A DNA stretch of 56,608 nucleotides, taken from positions 1 to 56,608 of the forward strand of contig JAPHRD010000029.1 in NCBI GenBank assembly GCA_026196225.1. The letters run 5' to 3'. This DNA is from Motiliproteus sp. (GTDB lineage: Bacteria > Pseudomonadota > Gammaproteobacteria > Pseudomonadales > Balneatricaceae). A program made the position numbers and the translations under genes. A model generated the notes under the pieces. The model had not been told where the DNA came from and searched no databases. It saw nothing but the letters and a program-made list of their open reading frames with translations. Of this stretch, positions 27,056 to 35,980 are shown one piece after another; the stretch's first letter is position 1, and each line of letters begins with the position of its first letter.

Positions 27056-27469
27056 CTACCCCATTTCACTCATGATCTTATCCAGTTCGGCGGGAATTGA
27101 CGGCCGTCCGCGATCATTCATTGCGGTGCCGACAATTTTTGCTTTCAGCGACAACCTGTCATCACTCAGACGGATAATCTGCTGATGAAAAGCAAACCGG
27201 GCACGAGACTCCTGCTCCAGCTTAACGGTCACTTTAAAGCGATCCCCTCCGCTTAAGGGTAGCTTGTAATCCAGCTCAGCCCGGATAACCACCAGATTGA
27301 TGCCCCGCTGGGTATAATCGACAAAATCGATACCGATCTCTTTCAGAAATTCGTGGCGCGCATGTTCTAGGTAGTTCTGGTAGACGCCATTATTAACGAT
27401 GCCCTGCATATCGCATTCGTAATCCCGTACGGTCATCTCCAACTGAAACTCCGCTTGCTCAGACATCAC
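27056..27469 (-). CDS. Acyl-CoA thioesterase (4HBT, YbgC/FadM-like)
   Basis: 137 residues. Hotdog fold with the catalytic Asp/Tyr region VRDYECDMQGIVNNGVYQNYLEHAR typical of 4-hydroxybenzoyl-CoA thioesterase relatives. It hydrolyses acyl-CoA thioesters; chain preference cannot be read. Start may be GTG at 27469 or the adjacent ATG at 27466; GAGG lies 7 bases before the GTG. Confidence 0.88.
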   Translation of the reverse strand: MMSEQAEFQLEMTVRDYECDMQGIVNNGVYQNYLEHARHEFLKEIGIDFVDYTQRGINLVVIRAELDYKLPLSGGDRFKVTVKLEQESRARFAFHQQIIRLSDDRLSLKAKIVGTAMNDRGRPSIPAELDKIMSEMG

Positions 27470-27684
27470 TTTGGTTCCTCTGCTTGATTTAGCTATAGGA
27501 TTCTGCCGGATATTACTCGGTTGGCAACTTAAATAACTAGCATTGTTAAAAAACCCACAGTCCCGGGCCGCTTTTGTACTTCCAAATCAACAGCCTCCAC
27601 CACAAATAGGGCCCTCCCCCCTGCCCTTAGCAGCATTACTGGGCTATGCTTGCTTAAACTCAGATCCGTTAGGCAGAGTCAGGG

Positions 27685-28839
27685 ATGTTCTACGCTGAAC
27701 TTGATCCATTCAAAGAGTTCTCACAGATCACCGACCGGCATTTCTATCGACCGTTGCCGGACAACTGGTTGTTAGTCATCACCGATATTGAGAACTCCAC
27801 AGAGGCTGTTCGTCAGGGCCAGTATAAAGACGTCAACCTGATTGGGGCTGCCTGCATTACCGCCGTTCTCAACCTCGCCGACCGACACCGAATCCCTTAC
27901 CTGTTTGGTGGAGACGGAGCCACTCTAGCGATTCCCCCAGAACTGTCCGATGCCGTCGATGACGCATTGGCGTCGGTACGTCAACGTGCCAGAGACTATT
28001 TCACCCTAACCCTTCGCGTTGGCCGGGTGCCCATCAGCGACATTCGTCAGGCCGGATCAGACCTGCGTGTCGCAAAATTTGAACTGACACAGGGCAACTA
28101 TCTGGCGGCCTTCAGTGGTGGCGGGGTAGAACTGGCAGAACATTGGATCAAGCGAGAACACCGCTGGCTGCTCGCCCCCAACCATCAGGTCCAGGAGGCT
28201 GACCTAGACGGGCTCTCCTGTCGATGGCAGCCGCTGCAGGCACGCAATGGCGTTATTCTCAGCATGCTGGCTCAGGCGACCTGTGCCGAAGAGGGTGAGA
28301 TCTATACAGGTTTAATCAAACAAACCTCTGCAATCGTCGCTGAAGACAATCAACAAGGAACACCAATCAGTCAACAGAACCTGGTTTTGAGATGGCCGCC
28401 TACTGCGGTTGGTAGCGAGATTAAGGCCACTCAGGGCGGTCACAATCGCTGGTGGTGGGCGCTACGAACTTACGGTGAAAGTTTGCTGCAATTCGTGCTA
28501 GATCGCTTCAATATTCCGTTGGGAAATTTTAAACCGGCACCCTATCGGCAGGAGATGGAGCAGAATTCTGATTATCGGCGTTTTGATGGCACCCTGCGCA
28601 TACTGTTCGATTGCGCACCTGAGCAGGCCGACCTGATTGAGGCGACATTGCAGGACTATCATTCAAGGGGACAAGTGGCTTATGGTCTTCATCGTACCGA
28701 CCGGGCGCTAATGACCTGTGTGGTTTTTGATTTTAGTAGCAGCGAACATATTCACTTTCTCGATGGCGCAGATGGCGGTTTTTCCATGGCAGCGGTGCAG
28801 CTCAAATCGATGTTAAGGTCAGCTAAGGAGCAACAATGA
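27685..28839 (+). CDS. DUF3095 family protein, cyclase-like N-terminal domain
   Basis: 384 residues, no signal peptide. Opening FYAELDPFKEFSQI...PLPDNWLLVITDIENSTEA and YLFGGDGATLAIPPE are the DUF3095 hallmarks. The two Asp motifs (ITDIENST and GGDG) have the order and spacing of the metal-binding Asp pair of class III nucleotide cyclases (TDI..ST / GD), followed by LRVGRVP like the cyclase IRIGIHTG strand. Activity is untested as far as I know. It overlaps the transporter gene by 4 bases (ATGA), so the two are made together. Confidence 0.8.
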   Translation: MFYAELDPFKEFSQITDRHFYRPLPDNWLLVITDIENSTEAVRQGQYKDVNLIGAACITAVLNLADRHRIPYLFGGDGATLAIPPELSDAVDDALASVRQRARDYFTLTLRVGRVPISDIRQAGSDLRVAKFELTQGNYLAAFSGGGVELAEHWIKREHRWLLAPNHQVQEADLDGLSCRWQPLQARNGVILSMLAQATCAEEGEIYTGLIKQTSAIVAEDNQQGTPISQQNLVLRWPPTAVGSEIKATQGGHNRWWWALRTYGESLLQFVLDRFNIPLGNFKPAPYRQEMEQNSDYRRFDGTLRILFDCAPEQADLIEATLQDYHSRGQVAYGLHRTDRALMTCVVFDFSSSEHIHFLDGADGGFSMAAVQLKSMLRSAKEQQ

Positions 28840-30614
28840 CTCTCGATCAATCAATGATCGCCGCAATTTTAATGCTGACTTTGGTGCTATTCGTGTGGGG
28901 CAAATTCAGGCACGACGTAGTCGCCGCCATCTCCTTAGCTCTGTGCATACTCAGCGGTCTAGTCAGTAGCGAAGACGCCTTTAATGGCTTCGCCCACCCG
29001 GCAGTGATTACCGTTGCCGCCGTATTGGTGATCTCCGATGCCTTAAAACGCTCCGGCGTGGTGGATCTAATAGCCCAGCAGCTAATGCCCTACACAGAAC
29101 ACCCATTGCCCCATATATTGCTGATGACCGGGGTAGTGACCGTCGCCTCCGCTTTTATGAATAACGTCGGTGCTCTAGCATTGATGCTGCCTGTGGCCCT
29201 GGCGACCTGCGCCAAACACAATCGCTCACCAGCGATGATTCTGATGCCCCTGGCCTTCGGCAGTATCCTCGGCGGCATGACCACCGCCATCGGTACCCCA
29301 CCCAATATCATTATCGCGATGATACGAGCCGATTCCATGGGTGAGCCCTTTGGCATGTTCGACTACTCCCCCGTTGGTGTCGCCATCGCCGCCATCGGCG
29401 TTCTTTTCGTGGGCCTGATCGGCTGGCGATTGATACCGGCCGAACGACTGTCACGGAGCTCTCCTGAGCAACTCTTTGCCATCGACGATTACCTTACCGA
29501 GGTAATCGTCACCGAAGACTCCGGGCTGGTAGACAAAACCTTGGATGATATCGAAGGTCTGAAAGAGAGCAGCATCGAAGTGATTGGTCTGGCGCATCGC
29601 CATGGCCGCACCATGTCGTTGCGCTATGGACACCGTTTAAAGGCTGGAGATATTTTGATTCTGCAGGCTGACCCCACCGAGATTCAGGCTTTGCTGGACA
29701 GCAACGATCTGGAACTGGTGACCAGTGCCGACAAAAAGTTTGCCGAACTCACCCAGGGCGGACTGGTATTGGCGGAAGGGGTTATCAAAAAGGGCTCCAT
29801 TCTTGAATACCGTGACGTGCCTTACCTGCGTCGGCGCAGCGGTAGCGCCTTAGCACTGGTTGGATTGGCTCGCCAGGGGCAGCGCATTATCCGCCGCCTC
29901 CGCCGCCAAACCTTTCAGGCTGGGGATATTCTGTTACTGCAAGGTACCGCCGATAACATCGAGCAACAGTTTAATGAGCTGGGAATGATCCCCCTGGCAG
30001 AACGCAATCTCAATCTGGGGCAGCCCCGCCAGGTAGCTGTGGCTTTAGCTATTTTCATCGCTGCCATTACCCTGGGTGTTACCAAGGTTCTGCCACTGGC
30101 CATCGTTTTTCTGCTGGCGATCCTGGTTTATCTATTCCTGGATATATTACCGGCGCAGAATCTATACGATGCCGTGGACTGGCCGGTCATCATCCTGTTG
30201 GCGGCAATGATCCCCGTAGGTGCGGCACTGGAGAGCACCGGCCTCACTCAAATCATCGCCAACGGCGTACTGGCCCTGACCGACGGGATGCCCATCTATC
30301 TGATTGTAGGACTGGTACTTGTGGTCACCATGTTTCTGTCCGACATCATCAATAACGCCGCCACCGCCGTGGTCATGGCCCCTCTCTCAATGGGGCTGGC
30401 CAGCGGACTCGCCGTTAATCCCGACCCATTTCTGATGGCAGTTGCGGTGGGAGCATCCTGCGCCTTTTTGACCCCCATCGGCCACCAGTCCAACACCCTG
30501 GTGCTGGGTCCGGGAGGATACCAATTTGGAGATTACTGGCGAATGGGGTTACCCCTGGAGGTCTTGATCGTCCTGCTAGGCGTACCGCTGATCCTGTTTG
30601 TCTGGCCCCTATAA
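28836..30614 (+). CDS. SLC13/DASS-type transporter with RCK_C (TrkA_C) domains
   Basis: 592 residues. Two membrane halves of about 5 helices each flank a cytoplasmic region (about residues 205-385) with two TrkA_C-like units (SSIEVIGLAHRHGRTMS...; LRRRSGSALALVGLARQGQRI). Membrane motifs are of the DASS type: FMNNVGALALMLP and FLSDIINNAATAVVMAP, each with the Asn of the SNT-like substrate site, and GTPPNIII. The family imports di- or tricarboxylates or sulfate with Na+. RCK_C domains usually bind a regulatory ligand. Confidence 0.9.
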   Translation: MTLDQSMIAAILMLTLVLFVWGKFRHDVVAAISLALCILSGLVSSEDAFNGFAHPAVITVAAVLVISDALKRSGVVDLIAQQLMPYTEHPLPHILLMTGVVTVASAFMNNVGALALMLPVALATCAKHNRSPAMILMPLAFGSILGGMTTAIGTPPNIIIAMIRADSMGEPFGMFDYSPVGVAIAAIGVLFVGLIGWRLIPAERLSRSSPEQLFAIDDYLTEVIVTEDSGLVDKTLDDIEGLKESSIEVIGLAHRHGRTMSLRYGHRLKAGDILILQADPTEIQALLDSNDLELVTSADKKFAELTQGGLVLAEGVIKKGSILEYRDVPYLRRRSGSALALVGLARQGQRIIRRLRRQTFQAGDILLLQGTADNIEQQFNELGMIPLAERNLNLGQPRQVAVALAIFIAAITLGVTKVLPLAIVFLLAILVYLFLDILPAQNLYDAVDWPVIILLAAMIPVGAALESTGLTQIIANGVLALTDGMPIYLIVGLVLVVTMFLSDIINNAATAVVMAPLSMGLASGLAVNPDPFLMAVAVGASCAFLTPIGHQSNTLVLGPGGYQFGDYWRMGLPLEVLIVLLGVPLILFVWPL

Positions 30615-30636
30615 AACTCTAGAGATTACTTAACTG

Positions 30637-31335
30637 ATGAAAACCATCGGCTTAATGGGTGGCATGAGCTGGGAAAGCAGCGCCCTCTACTATCGCCTGA
30701 TCAACGAGGGGATCAAAGAACAGTTGGGAGGACTCCACTCCGCCAAGCTGATTTTAAACAGTGTTGATTTTCACGATATCGAACAACTTCAGCACTCTGG
30801 TGATTGGCCAGGAACTGCAGAGATCCTAAGCGATGCAGCACAAAGCCTGGAAAACGCCGGTGCGGATTTTCTGCTTATTGGCACCAACACCATGCATAAG
30901 GTAGCGCCGCAAATCCAACAACGAATCGATATCCCCCTGCTCCATATCGCCGACGCGACAGCTGAGCAATTGCTGGTCGATGGTATTCAAAATGTCGGTT
31001 TGCTAGGAACCGCCTTTACCATGGAACAGGATTTCTACCGGGGTCGTTTAGAATCCCGTCATGGATTAAATGTTCTGGTGCCCGATCAAGATGACCGGTC
31101 TCAAGTCCATCAAGTGATCTACACTGAACTCTGTCAGGGGATCATCCGCGATGAATCCAAACAGGCTTATCTGGCTACGGTTGAAAAACTTCGCGATGCC
31201 GGTGCTGAAGCGATCATTCTGGGCTGTACCGAAATTGGTATGCTGATCCAGCAATCAGATACGGATATTCGGCTCTATGACACCACCAGCATCCATGCAG
31301 CGAAGGCAGTGGAATGGGCACTGAACGACCTTTAA
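30637..31335 (+). CDS. Aspartate/glutamate racemase-family protein (YgeA-like)
   Basis: 232 residues, closely similar to E. coli YgeA (GLMGGMSWESSALYYRLINEGIKE opening). Catalytic residues of that enzyme, T83 and C197, are both present at the same positions (GTNTMHK; LGCTEIG). The residue before T83 is Gly instead of Cys. YgeA is a broad-specificity amino-acid racemase. It follows the transporter gene by 22 bases and may use its cargo. It adds to the D-amino-acid theme with dat. Confidence 0.9.
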   Translation: MKTIGLMGGMSWESSALYYRLINEGIKEQLGGLHSAKLILNSVDFHDIEQLQHSGDWPGTAEILSDAAQSLENAGADFLLIGTNTMHKVAPQIQQRIDIPLLHIADATAEQLLVDGIQNVGLLGTAFTMEQDFYRGRLESRHGLNVLVPDQDDRSQVHQVIYTELCQGIIRDESKQAYLATVEKLRDAGAEAIILGCTEIGMLIQQSDTDIRLYDTTSIHAAKAVEWALNDL

Positions 31336-31440
31336 AGGGATGATCGCTGACACCTCGCACATCCGACAGGGGAACAGTCTGAAGTCGTTGTAGCCGTCGG
31401 TCTTGGCAAATCAGCCTTCTAAACATGGAGTTCAGAAGCA

Positions 31441-33021
31441 ATGTCTACTTTTAGCAATGCTCTGGTGGCCGCAACACTGTCAGCGCTGGTATTGGCAGGT
31501 TGTGATAAAAAACCATCACCGCCCAACTCACCAACCCCAGACTCCCCCGAATCAGACAGCAACGCAAAAGTCTCCAGCAGACTATCCCTCGGCGTGCGAG
31601 GCTACTGGGAGCCGGTGCCTGATGATGGCGTCGAGCTAGGACTGGGTTGGGACAGCCGTGAGGGACGGATAGTCCCGAATCGCTGCGTTCGCATGGCCAG
31701 TGTACGCAGTAGCGGCCAGACCACGGTGATGTCCCTGGACGAAGTATCCGATCGCTCCGAGGTGATGAAGTCGTTGAACATCAGCGCCGCCGGTTCGGTA
31801 AAAACGGTATTCGGCTCCGCCAGCGGTTCCGCCTCCTTTGCCAAATCCACCAAAGTCTCTTCGCAATCCACCACCCTGCTGATGAATGCCTCTGTCACCA
31901 ATGGCGCCATCTTTGCGGCACCGGCAGAAACAGTGGCCACCACCCGCAGCGCATTTCCTGCGATCGGAGCCGAGCCCGGAAAAGTAAGCAATCAAAACAA
32001 TAGCGGCAAACTCACTTTCGAACCCTGGGCACTATCGCTGATGAAAAAGCCTGAAGAGTTCCGTGCCTATTGCGGAGACGGATATGTCTCGGCAATTACC
32101 AGCGGTGCCAAACTGCTGGCCTCCTTCACCCTGACCTCCACCAACAAATCCCAGCGAACCGCTGCTGCTGCCAAGCTCAAAGCCAGTTACGGGCCAGCCA
32201 ACATCAGTGGCAGCAGTTCCGCCAAAAACAACGCAGATACCAGCAGCGTCCAGACCCATATTCGTTATATGCAGATTGGCGGTGCCGAAGGCGCAATTGC
32301 CACCACCAAAGCGGCGCTGGACGATAAACTGGCAAAACTGGCAGAGGAAGCCTTCAAGTCACCCCGATTTCAGGATATGCGAATTACCCCTTATGCTCAG
32401 ATGGCCGAGTGGCGCGGTAACGACCAATGGCGGGATGCTGATGACGAGTACGAGATCATCGCCGAAACCTACTGGCAGCTGGCTACTCTCACCGACGATA
32501 TCGAGTACATCATCGCCAACTACAGCAACTACCACCCGAAAACAGGCAGAAACAAAGAGCAGTTGGCCAATTTCCTCGACGATATTCTACTGCTTCAACG
32601 CACCATCTACACCGCCCTGAGCGATGAAGCCGCAGATCGTGCAACACCTCCTACACAAAAATCACTGTCGCTGTTTTCGGCACCGCTACAAACCAAACTG
32701 GTACTCCCCAACAGCATAAATCTGGAGTTGATCAGCAAAAACCCCAGTCTCGGCCAACTAGCCCTGCAACTGAAAAAAGCCCTGCCTGATGGAAATGCCG
32801 CGCTGCTGCGTATTAACTTACCGGTCCCTATCTCGGTTCTGCCCAAAGAGAAAAACAAAAAGGCCATCAGCTACACCAACGAACAGCTGCAAGCGGCAGT
32901 GATCAGCACCTATATCACCCCTTTGGCACGCAGAGCCTGCCGGCGTGATCCAACCGACAATAGCTGTATGAGTTACGCACAACTCAAAAAAGTCGCTAAA
33001 TTGGTACCTGTGAACCAATAA
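31441..33021 (+). CDS. Lipoprotein of unknown function, possible MACPF-like core
   Basis: 526 residues. Lipobox LVLAGC gives lipid attachment at C21; the next residues are Pro/Ser/Asp-rich. Residues about 50-270 alternate Ser/Ala/Gly-rich strands ([25 protein letters not shown]) with a [22 protein letters not shown] segment that recalls the MACPF/CDC signature (WGTHY...GG) and its following strand. The rest is helical with two C-terminal cysteines. Asp after Cys (CD) suggests retention in the inner membrane if the E. coli sorting rule holds. The MACPF idea is weak inference; otherwise the family is unrecognised. Confidence 0.8.
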   Translation: MSTFSNALVAATLSALVLAGCDKKPSPPNSPTPDSPESDSNAKVSSRLSLGVRGYWEPVPDDGVELGLGWDSREGRIVPNRCVRMASVRSSGQTTVMSLDEVSDRSEVMKSLNISAAGSVKTVFGSASGSASFAKSTKVSSQSTTLLMNASVTNGAIFAAPAETVATTRSAFPAIGAEPGKVSNQNNSGKLTFEPWALSLMKKPEEFRAYCGDGYVSAITSGAKLLASFTLTSTNKSQRTAAAAKLKASYGPANISGSSSAKNNADTSSVQTHIRYMQIGGAEGAIATTKAALDDKLAKLAEEAFKSPRFQDMRITPYAQMAEWRGNDQWRDADDEYEIIAETYWQLATLTDDIEYIIANYSNYHPKTGRNKEQLANFLDDILLLQRTIYTALSDEAADRATPPTQKSLSLFSAPLQTKLVLPNSINLELISKNPSLGQLALQLKKALPDGNAALLRINLPVPISVLPKEKNKKAISYTNEQLQAAVISTYITPLARRACRRDPTDNSCMSYAQLKKVAKLVPVNQ

Positions 33022-33028
33022 CCTATGC

Positions 33029-33053
33029 GGAAGCAGGCTTTCGGCCTGCTTCC
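33029..33053. terminator. Hairpin after the lipoprotein gene
   Basis: GGAAGCAGGC/GCCTGCTTCC, 10-bp perfect stem with a TTTCG loop, 8 bases after the stop. No T-run follows, so termination is probable but not certain. Confidence 0.6.
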
Positions 33054-33098
33054 AGATTGCCACCCTGTTTCTATCGCCTAAACATTACCCAACTGGTG

Positions 33099-33104
33099 TA
33101 TAAT
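33099..33104 (+). promoter_or_regulatory. -10 element for dusA
   Basis: A perfect TATAAT upstream of dusA. No strong -35 at 17 bases. It predicts a start near 33111, downstream of the longest open frame's first codon. Confidence 0.5.
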
Positions 33105-33203
33105 GCCCGCCTGCACTGCAGCACAGGCACGACTGAATCCACGACGGAAACTGAAAATGCCGCTAATGTACCAACCCATGTAGAAGTAAAGTCAAAACCA
33201 TCG

Positions 33204-34223
33204 ATGTCTATTCTGAATAACCAGCCCCCTGCAAACACATCCATTAATCGACGCCTCTGCATTGCTCCGATGCTGGATTGGACCGACCGGCACTGTCGCT
33301 ATTTTCATCGATTGATGACCAAACACACAGTTCTTTATACAGAGATGGTGACTACCGGTGCGTTGATTCATGCGGACCCCGATCGTTTTCTGCAATACAA
33401 CGACGCTGAACACCCTTTAGCCCTGCAACTGGGTGGCAGTGACCCTGTTGCCTTAGCGCAATGTGCGCGGATGGCTGAGGACTATGGTTATGACGAAGTA
33501 AATCTTAATGTCGGCTGCCCCAGCGATCGGGTCCAGAACGGTCGCTTTGGTGCCTGTCTGATGGCCGATCCTGCTTTGGTCGCCGAATGTGTCGATAAGA
33601 TGCAGCAACAGGTTAAGATTCCGGTAACCGTAAAGCACCGAATCGGCATCGACGATCAAGATAGTTACGAGTTTCTTCACAACTTTGTCTCTACCGTCGC
33701 GGACAGTGGCTGCAAGACCTTCATCATCCATGCGCGTAAAGCGATACTGAGTGGCTTAAGCCCCAAGCAGAATCGGGAGATTCCACCGCTGATCTACGAC
33801 CGAGCCTATCAGGTCAAGAAGGATTTCCCTGAACTGGAAATCATTATCAACGGAGGCATTCGTGATTTTGATCAGAGCCAAGAACACCTAACCGAAGTTG
33901 ATGGTGTAATGATTGGCCGGGAGGCCTACCAGAATCCTTATCTGCTGGCCCAAGCCGATCAGAAAATTTATGGCGAGCAAACTCCGGTATTATCCCGTGG
34001 CCAGGTGATGGAAGGTATTTTTGATTATACCGAGGCGCAGTTATCCCAAGGTGCCCAACTGGGCTGGATTGCCCGCCATATTTTGTGTTTATATCAAGGA
34101 ATCCCCGGCGCTAAGCGATTCCGACGTTACATCAGCGAGAACGCTTTCAAGACCGGAGCCGGCGTCGAGGTACTCAAGGCCGCTGCAGCACTGGTAGACG
34201 ATACCATTACCGACGCTGCATAA
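33204..34223 (+). CDS. dusA: tRNA-dihydrouridine synthase A
   Basis: 339 residues from the ATG at 33204 ([28 protein letters not shown]). A longer frame from 33057 is rejected: it starts upstream of the -10 at 33099-33104 and its extra 49 residues are not conserved. Motifs: [12 protein letters not shown] (FMN binding), [21 protein letters not shown] with the catalytic Cys, and KHRIGID. It reduces U20/U20a in the tRNA D-loop. The ribosome site is weak. Followed 42 bases later by tal. Confidence 0.95.
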   Translation: MSILNNQPPANTSINRRLCIAPMLDWTDRHCRYFHRLMTKHTVLYTEMVTTGALIHADPDRFLQYNDAEHPLALQLGGSDPVALAQCARMAEDYGYDEVNLNVGCPSDRVQNGRFGACLMADPALVAECVDKMQQQVKIPVTVKHRIGIDDQDSYEFLHNFVSTVADSGCKTFIIHARKAILSGLSPKQNREIPPLIYDRAYQVKKDFPELEIIINGGIRDFDQSQEHLTEVDGVMIGREAYQNPYLLAQADQKIYGEQTPVLSRGQVMEGIFDYTEAQLSQGAQLGWIARHILCLYQGIPGAKRFRRYISENAFKTGAGVEVLKAAAALVDDTITDAA

Positions 34224-34265
34224 AGACCTCAATAAGACTTTTCAATTTCAGGTGAGAACAAAGGC

Positions 34266-35219
34266 ATGACAGACCTACTACAGCAACTTAAAGGAATGAC
34301 CACAGTCGTCGCGGATACAGGAGAATTTGAGGCGATTAAAAGCTACGCACCTGAAGATGCCACCACCAATCCATCGTTACTTTTGAAGGCAGCCCAGCTT
34401 CCTGAATATGCTCATCTTTTGCAGGATGCCAAGCAGTGGGCCGATCAGCAGAACTGCAGCGAGGGTGAATACATTGGCCTGATGGCCGATAAACTGGCGG
34501 TCAATTTTGGTCTCGAGATCCTTAAAGTCATCCCTGGTCGCATCTCTACCGAAGTGGACTCACGATTGTCCTTTGATACCCAAGCGACCATGGAGCGGGC
34601 CCGTCGTCTGATCAAACTGTACAATGAAGCAGGTATCAGCAACGACCGTATTCTGATCAAGATTGCTTCTACCTGGGAAGGCATTCAGGCCGCTAAGCAG
34701 CTTGAAGCCGAAGGCATCAACTGTAATCTGACCCTGTTATTTGGCTTTGCTCAAGCAGTGGCCTGTGCCGAAGCGGGCGTCTATCTGATCTCGCCTTTTG
34801 TGGGCCGTATTCTCGACTGGTATAAAAACCAGACTGGCCGCGACAGCTACCCTGCGGACGAAGATCCGGGGGTTCTTTCGGTGACCGGCATCTACAACTA
34901 CTACAAAGCTCACGGCTACAACACCGTAGTTATGGGAGCCAGTTTCCGCAACATGGAAGAGATTTTGGAACTTGCTGGCTGCGATCGCCTGACCATCAGC
35001 CCCGCGCTGCTGGATCAGTTGTCCAACACCGACGGCAATCTTGAACGCAAATTAAATCCGGACAACAGTGAAGGTGTCGCACCAAAACTGGAGCTTGATG
35101 AAAAGCACTTCCGCTGGCTGATGAATGAAGATGCGATGGCGACCGAAAAACTGGCGGAAGGTATCCGTAACTTCACCGTCGATCAGCTCAAATTAGAAAC
35201 TCTGCTGGAATCTCTCTAA
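34266..35219 (+). CDS. tal: Transaldolase
   Basis: 317 residues, like E. coli TalB. Signature [11 protein letters not shown] near the N-terminus; Schiff-base Lys in [16 protein letters not shown] (near residue 132); [28 protein letters not shown]. It moves dihydroxyacetone units between sedoheptulose-7-phosphate and glyceraldehyde-3-phosphate in the pentose-phosphate pathway. Followed by a likely terminator. Confidence 0.97.
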   Translation: MTDLLQQLKGMTTVVADTGEFEAIKSYAPEDATTNPSLLLKAAQLPEYAHLLQDAKQWADQQNCSEGEYIGLMADKLAVNFGLEILKVIPGRISTEVDSRLSFDTQATMERARRLIKLYNEAGISNDRILIKIASTWEGIQAAKQLEAEGINCNLTLLFGFAQAVACAEAGVYLISPFVGRILDWYKNQTGRDSYPADEDPGVLSVTGIYNYYKAHGYNTVVMGASFRNMEEILELAGCDRLTISPALLDQLSNTDGNLERKLNPDNSEGVAPKLELDEKHFRWLMNEDAMATEKLAEGIRNFTVDQLKLETLLESL

Positions 35220-35229
35220 CAGTCATCCC

Positions 35230-35265
35230 TGGCGGTAGCGGAACAATCCATTACCGCCAGATTTT
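35230..35265 (+). terminator. Terminator of tal
   Basis: TGGCGGTA/TACCGCCA (35230-35237/35252-35259) followed by GATTTTC, 10 bases after the stop. The T-run is short. Confidence 0.65.
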
Positions 35266-35838
35266 CTAGTCCGATACCTTCACCAACTGGGTACTGATTT
35301 TACGAATATTGTCGTGGCGATCTCGACGGCTGAAATCGACCCACAATCCCTTTTTATTAAGGGTCCGATCGTAGGTCTGCATCTCGTAATCGCCATCTTC
35401 GGTGATAATCAGAGCATGCACAGTGAGGGTCTCACCCTTGATTCGTGCCCAAACAAAGGGATCTCCTTTCAGAGGATTCATCGCCTCCATCCCCCCGAAC
35501 ACATTGGTCTTCATGGCCGATGAATAGATCTGATGACGGTCTGTTGAGGCAAAGCGAATTTGATAGACCTTGCGCTTAGAGCGACCATCCGCTTTGTGAA
35601 CCACAGTGGACCATTTAATAATGAAATGGCCCTCCTGCTTAGCGGGACGAATTGAAATACTCATATCCCTGTCCCGCTCACCGCTGTAATTGGCGGTGGA
35701 TGCATGGCCGACAAATTCACCATAGAAATCCTCGATGGTGCGGTGTTTATCAGCCCAACCTGAGCCACTGAAAGAATACATCACCACCATCAGTAACAGT
35801 GGTCGTTTTAGTGCGTCTTTGTAACAATTGCAGATCAT
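35266..35838 (-). CDS. Exported protein of unknown function
   Basis: 190 residues from the ATG at 35836-35838, with GGGAG 7 bases upstream. Signal peptide: KRPLLLMVVMYSFSGSGWA. The mature part has alternating beta strands (MSISIRPAKQEGHFIIKWSTV..., KVYQIRFA, TLTVHALIITEDGDYEMQTYDR), suggesting a small beta-barrel or lipocalin-like fold with ligand-type function. I recognise no named family. Convergent with tal, divergent from the next ABC operon. Confidence 0.75.
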   Translation of the reverse strand: MICNCYKDALKRPLLLMVVMYSFSGSGWADKHRTIEDFYGEFVGHASTANYSGERDRDMSISIRPAKQEGHFIIKWSTVVHKADGRSKRKVYQIRFASTDRHQIYSSAMKTNVFGGMEAMNPLKGDPFVWARIKGETLTVHALIITEDGDYEMQTYDRTLNKKGLWVDFSRRDRHDNIRKISTQLVKVSD

Positions 35839-35980
35839 TATCCAGCTCCCAAATGGCAAAATCGTTAGCCCTTATTAATCCAATGGTTTCAATGAATTGT
35901 ACTTGCACTATCGGGCATATGGATTATGGTTCTATTAGCTTAGTTCCAAATTATTCTGATTGCTATCGAGGAGATACAGT

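Noticed and set aside
33057-33203. N-terminal extension of dusA
   Set aside because: Starts upstream of the likely -10 and adds unconserved residues.
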